Shown here: piece after piece, positions 6,680-8,444 of the stretch
Layout: every line of letters begins with the position of its first letter
Position numbering within the stretch: the first letter of the stretch is position 1
Assembly (NCBI GenBank): GCA_007128075.1
Contig: SKYD01000011.1
Coordinates: 1-8,444 of the forward strand
Length of the DNA: 8,444 nucleotides
DNA from: Thiorhodovibrio sp.
Lineage (GTDB): Bacteria > Pseudomonadota > Gammaproteobacteria > Chromatiales > Chromatiaceae
Direction: 5' to 3'
The notes under the pieces: generated by a model
The model's database searches: none
What the model saw: the letters and a program-made list of their open reading frames with translations, nothing else
Told to the model about the DNA's origin: nothing
Position numbers and translations under genes: made by a program

Positions 6680-7219
6680 ATGTCAAATGATCGCTGCCAG
6701 GTCGCGGCCTGGATTGATTCCTTCACCGATCCCTCTGGTTCGTCGGCATTGGGCACCTCATGGCGCTTGGTCACCGATGGGGTCATGGGCGGGGTCTCAG
6801 GCGGGCGAATGCAACGCGCCACCCTCGATGGCGAGGCGGCACTGTGTCTTGAAGGCACGGTGCGGCTAGAACACAATGGCGGTTTTGTGCAGATGAATCT
6901 GGAGTTAGCGCCAAACACCGTGCTCGATGCCAGCGACTATGCCGGACTCTGGCTGCGGGTACGCGGCAATGGCGAACAATACGGTATTCATCTCAAAACG
7001 CCTGCGACTCAACGCCCGTGGCAATCTTATCGCGCCGTCATCACCCCAGATGCAAGTTGGACGAATCTGTGTTTGCCGTTTGCACAGTTTCATCCGCATC
7101 GGCTCGATACCCCGCTCGACCCTGCTGCCTTGCAGCGTTTAGGCATTGTTGCCATTGGGCGGGCGTTTAAGGCATCGATTTGTCTCGCGGGGATTGGCTT
7201 TTATACAGTTTTCAAATAG
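6680..7219 (+). CDS. CIA30-domain protein (complex I intermediate-associated protein 30 family)
   Basis: This is a 179-residue protein, almost entirely one CIA30 (galactose-binding-like beta-sandwich) domain. Family hallmarks are seen in WRLVTDGVMGGVSGG (about 28-42), GTVRLEHNGGFVQM (about 59-72), LWLRVRGNGEQYGIHL (about 91-106), the aromatic YRAVI and W..LCLPFAQFHP stretch (about 118-140), and a C-terminal FKASICLAGIGFY strand. Mitochondrial CIA30 (NDUFAF1) helps assemble respiratory complex I; bacterial members are poorly understood, so a complex I role cannot be assumed here. There is no signal peptide. The start is the ATG at 6680, preceded at 8 bases by GTGAG; an in-frame GTG at 6671 would add three residues but has no Shine-Dalgarno. 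It is divergent from hrcA and its stop overlaps the convergent hydrolase gene by 8 bases. Confidence 0.9.
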   Translation: MSNDRCQVAAWIDSFTDPSGSSALGTSWRLVTDGVMGGVSGGRMQRATLDGEAALCLEGTVRLEHNGGFVQMNLELAPNTVLDASDYAGLWLRVRGNGEQYGIHLKTPATQRPWQSYRAVITPDASWTNLCLPFAQFHPHRLDTPLDPAALQRLGIVAIGRAFKASICLAGIGFYTVFK

Positions 7220-8033
7220 CCAAACGGCGGTGCGTCAACACCGGAAAGGTGCGGCGTACTGAGTCCTGAAAGCCGCGATCTAATGGTGAGCAAATCCAGC
7301 CGCTGCCGCGTGGCACCTGCGCGAGAATCGCCCCCCAAGGATCAACGATCAGGCTATGGCCGTGGGTTTCGCGCCCATTTAAGTGATAGCCACCCTGAGC
7401 AGCCGCCACCACATAGGCGAGATTTTCAATCGCCCGCGCTCGCACCAAAACCTCCCAGTGCGCTTTGCCAGTGAGCGCAGTAAATGCCGCTGGCAGGGTG
7501 ATGAGCTCAACGCCAGCATCGACCATCCGCCGAAACAGCTCAGGAAAGCGCAAGTCATAACAGACCGCCAGCCCCAGCCGACCAAAGGGGCTATCGCACA
7601 CCACGACCTCGTGCCCTGGCTCATAGGTGGCAGATTCCTGATAACGCTCATGGTTGGGCAGACTGACATCAAACAGATGCAGCTTGTCATAGCGTGCCAC
7701 CTGGTCACCGGCGGCGTTATAGACCAAACAGGTCGAGCGCACCTGGTCGCTATTTGCTGTGCGCAGCGGAATGGTTCCGCCCACCACCCACAGCCCCAAC
7801 TGCGCCGCCATGCGTGATAAAAAACTTTGCAGCGACCCCTCGCCTTCTTGCTCTGCCAGCGCGATCTGCTCCTGATCCTGCTGTCCCATAAAGGCAAAAT
7901 TCTCAGGCAGCACCACCAGCCCGGCGCCAGCCTCGGCAACCTCTTCGAGTAAACGCGCCACCTCATTGAGGTTGGAATCGACATTCGGTCCAGTTGCCAA
8001 TTGAATGGCAGCAATTTTTTGATTATGGCTCAT
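7212..8033 (-). CDS. Carbon-nitrogen hydrolase (Nit1/deaminated glutathione amidase-like)
   Basis: This is a nitrilase-superfamily amidase of 273 residues, cytoplasmic, with no signal peptide. The catalytic triad is visible: Glu44 in VVLPENFAF, Lys117 in RYDKLHLFDV and Cys158 in GLAVCYDLRFPELFRRM. The downstream blocks LPAAFTALTGKAHWEVLVRARAIEN (about 180-204) and HGHSLIVDPWG (about 224-234) are those of the Nit1/YbeM branch, whose studied members hydrolyse deaminated glutathione, a metabolite-repair reaction. That substrate is inferred from family resemblance. I chose the ATG at 8031-8033, where GGGA stands 6 bases upstream and MSHNQKIAAIQLA gives the family N-terminus. An upstream in-frame ATG at 8139-8141 would start inside the tRNA gene, and the ATG at 8073-8075 lacks a ribosome site. 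It lies 78 bases after tRNA-Leu. Confidence 0.94.
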   Translation of the reverse strand: MSHNQKIAAIQLATGPNVDSNLNEVARLLEEVAEAGAGLVVLPENFAFMGQQDQEQIALAEQEGEGSLQSFLSRMAAQLGLWVVGGTIPLRTANSDQVRSTCLVYNAAGDQVARYDKLHLFDVSLPNHERYQESATYEPGHEVVVCDSPFGRLGLAVCYDLRFPELFRRMVDAGVELITLPAAFTALTGKAHWEVLVRARAIENLAYVVAAAQGGYHLNGRETHGHSLIVDPWGAILAQVPRGSGWICSPLDRGFQDSVRRTFPVLTHRRLAI

Positions 8034-8111
8034 AACAATTCCCACAGCAGTCACAACATACTGTGTTGATTTCATTGGGCAAAGCAGTTTAGGAGGGGAT
8101 ATGTGCAGAAA

Positions 8112-8196
8112 TGGTGCCCGGGGCCGGACTCGAACCGGCACGACCGAAGTCGAGGGATTTTAAGTCCCTTGCGTCTACCTATTCCGCCACCCGGGC
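8112..8196 (-). tRNA. tRNA-Leu (anticodon UAA)
   Basis: An 85-base cloverleaf with a long variable arm, as in class II tRNAs. The acceptor stem pairs GCCCGGG with CCCGGGC, followed by discriminator A and an encoded CCA (8112-8114). The anticodon stem AGGGA/TCCCT encloses loop CTTAAAA with anticodon TAA (8160-8162), reading UUA and UUG. The variable arm is CGAC-TTCG-GTCG, and the T arm is CCGG-TTCGAGT-CCGG. The sequence closely follows the known bacterial tRNA-Leu(UAA) pattern. Confidence 0.98.
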
Positions 8197-8224
8197 AGGA
8201 ATTGCATTAGTTTAGCAGATCAAG

Positions 8225-8252
8225 ATCATTGTCGCCTAGCTTTTTCTGTCAA
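8225..8252 (-). promoter_or_regulatory. Candidate sigma-70 promoter for tRNA-Leu inside the hisE 3' end
   Basis: On the minus strand a perfect -35 TTGACA (8252-8247) is followed, after 16 bases, by AATGAT (8230-8225), a 4-of-6 match to the -10 box. It would start transcription about 20 bases before the mature tRNA 5' end. It lies in the last codons of hisE, so partial coincidence with coding sequence is possible. Confidence 0.35.
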
Positions 8253-8444
8253 ACCAGACAGCCCAAAGCGCCGATCCAGTTCGTTTAACACCTGCTGCGG
8301 CTCCAGATTTTGCTGCGCCAGCAGCACCAAGGTGTGAAACCACAGATCAGCCACCTCGGCGATGATGCGCTCTGGCTCGCCATCTTTGGCGGCCATCACG
8401 GTTTCGGTGGCCTCCTCGCCGATCTTTTTTAGAATCGCATCCAG
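8226..8444 (-). CDS. hisE: Phosphoribosyl-ATP pyrophosphatase HisE, C-terminal part
   Basis: HisE catalyses the second step of histidine biosynthesis, hydrolysing phosphoribosyl-ATP to phosphoribosyl-AMP and pyrophosphate. The last 72 codons and the TGA stop (8226-8228) are in the window; the start lies beyond the right edge. The all-alpha MazG-like fold motifs are visible: [17 protein letters not shown] and [18 protein letters not shown], whose acidic residues (E-E, E and E-D) bind metal. The C-terminus [17 protein letters not shown] is also typical. Whether it is free-standing or fused to HisI cannot be judged here. It is followed after 29 bases by tRNA-Leu on the same strand with no terminator seen between them. 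Confidence 0.95.
   Translation of the reverse strand: MDAILKKIGEEATETVMAAKDGEPERIIAEVADLWFHTLVLLAQQNLEPQQVLNELDRRFGLSGLTEKARRQ

Noticed and set aside
6671..6682. GTG at 6671 as CIA30 start
   Set aside because: It has no Shine-Dalgarno, whereas the ATG at 6680 is preceded by GTGAG at a suitable distance. The difference is only three residues.

Overview
This looks like an ordinary core-genome stretch of a gammaproteobacterium, with one compositionally foreign gene at its left edge. The heat-shock order hrcA-grpE-dnaK-dnaJ, a perfect CIRCE operator, a hisE end and a tRNA-Leu(UAA) with encoded CCA fit a gammaproteobacterium that uses HrcA control. A purple sulfur or related sulfur bacterium is possible, but that is a guess from the style of the proteins. 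Apart from the left edge, base composition is moderately GC-rich.

Layout, left to right. Positions 1-1314 (minus) hold a long reading frame that stays open to the left window edge. It starts with TPR-like repeats of about 68 residues in normal composition, then turns abruptly AT-rich and contains a degenerate P-loop-like segment resembling sulfotransferase-type proteins. Positions 1426-6477 (minus) are the chaperone cluster, transcribed right to left: hrcA (TTG start), grpE, dnaK, dnaJ. Stem-loops lie in the hrcA-grpE and dnaK-dnaJ gaps. Positions 6478-6679 are a divergent control region with the CIRCE operator at 6550-6576. Positions 6680-7219 (plus) encode a CIA30-domain protein whose end overlaps, tail to tail, a carbon-nitrogen hydrolase gene (7212-8033, minus). 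To its right are tRNA-Leu(UAA) (8112-8196, minus) and the C-terminal 72 codons of hisE (8226-8444, minus).

How they work together. DnaK, DnaJ and GrpE form the Hsp70 folding machine, and HrcA is the repressor that binds CIRCE and controls its own operon. Because CIRCE lies between hrcA and the divergent CIA30 gene, HrcA could also influence the latter. The hydrolase, tRNA and hisE are housekeeping genes with no evident tie to the heat-shock cluster.

I found no CRISPR array, insertion sequence, integrase or new multi-gene defence system. The least ordinary item is the mosaic TPR/AT-rich gene, most of whose novelty may lie beyond the left edge.
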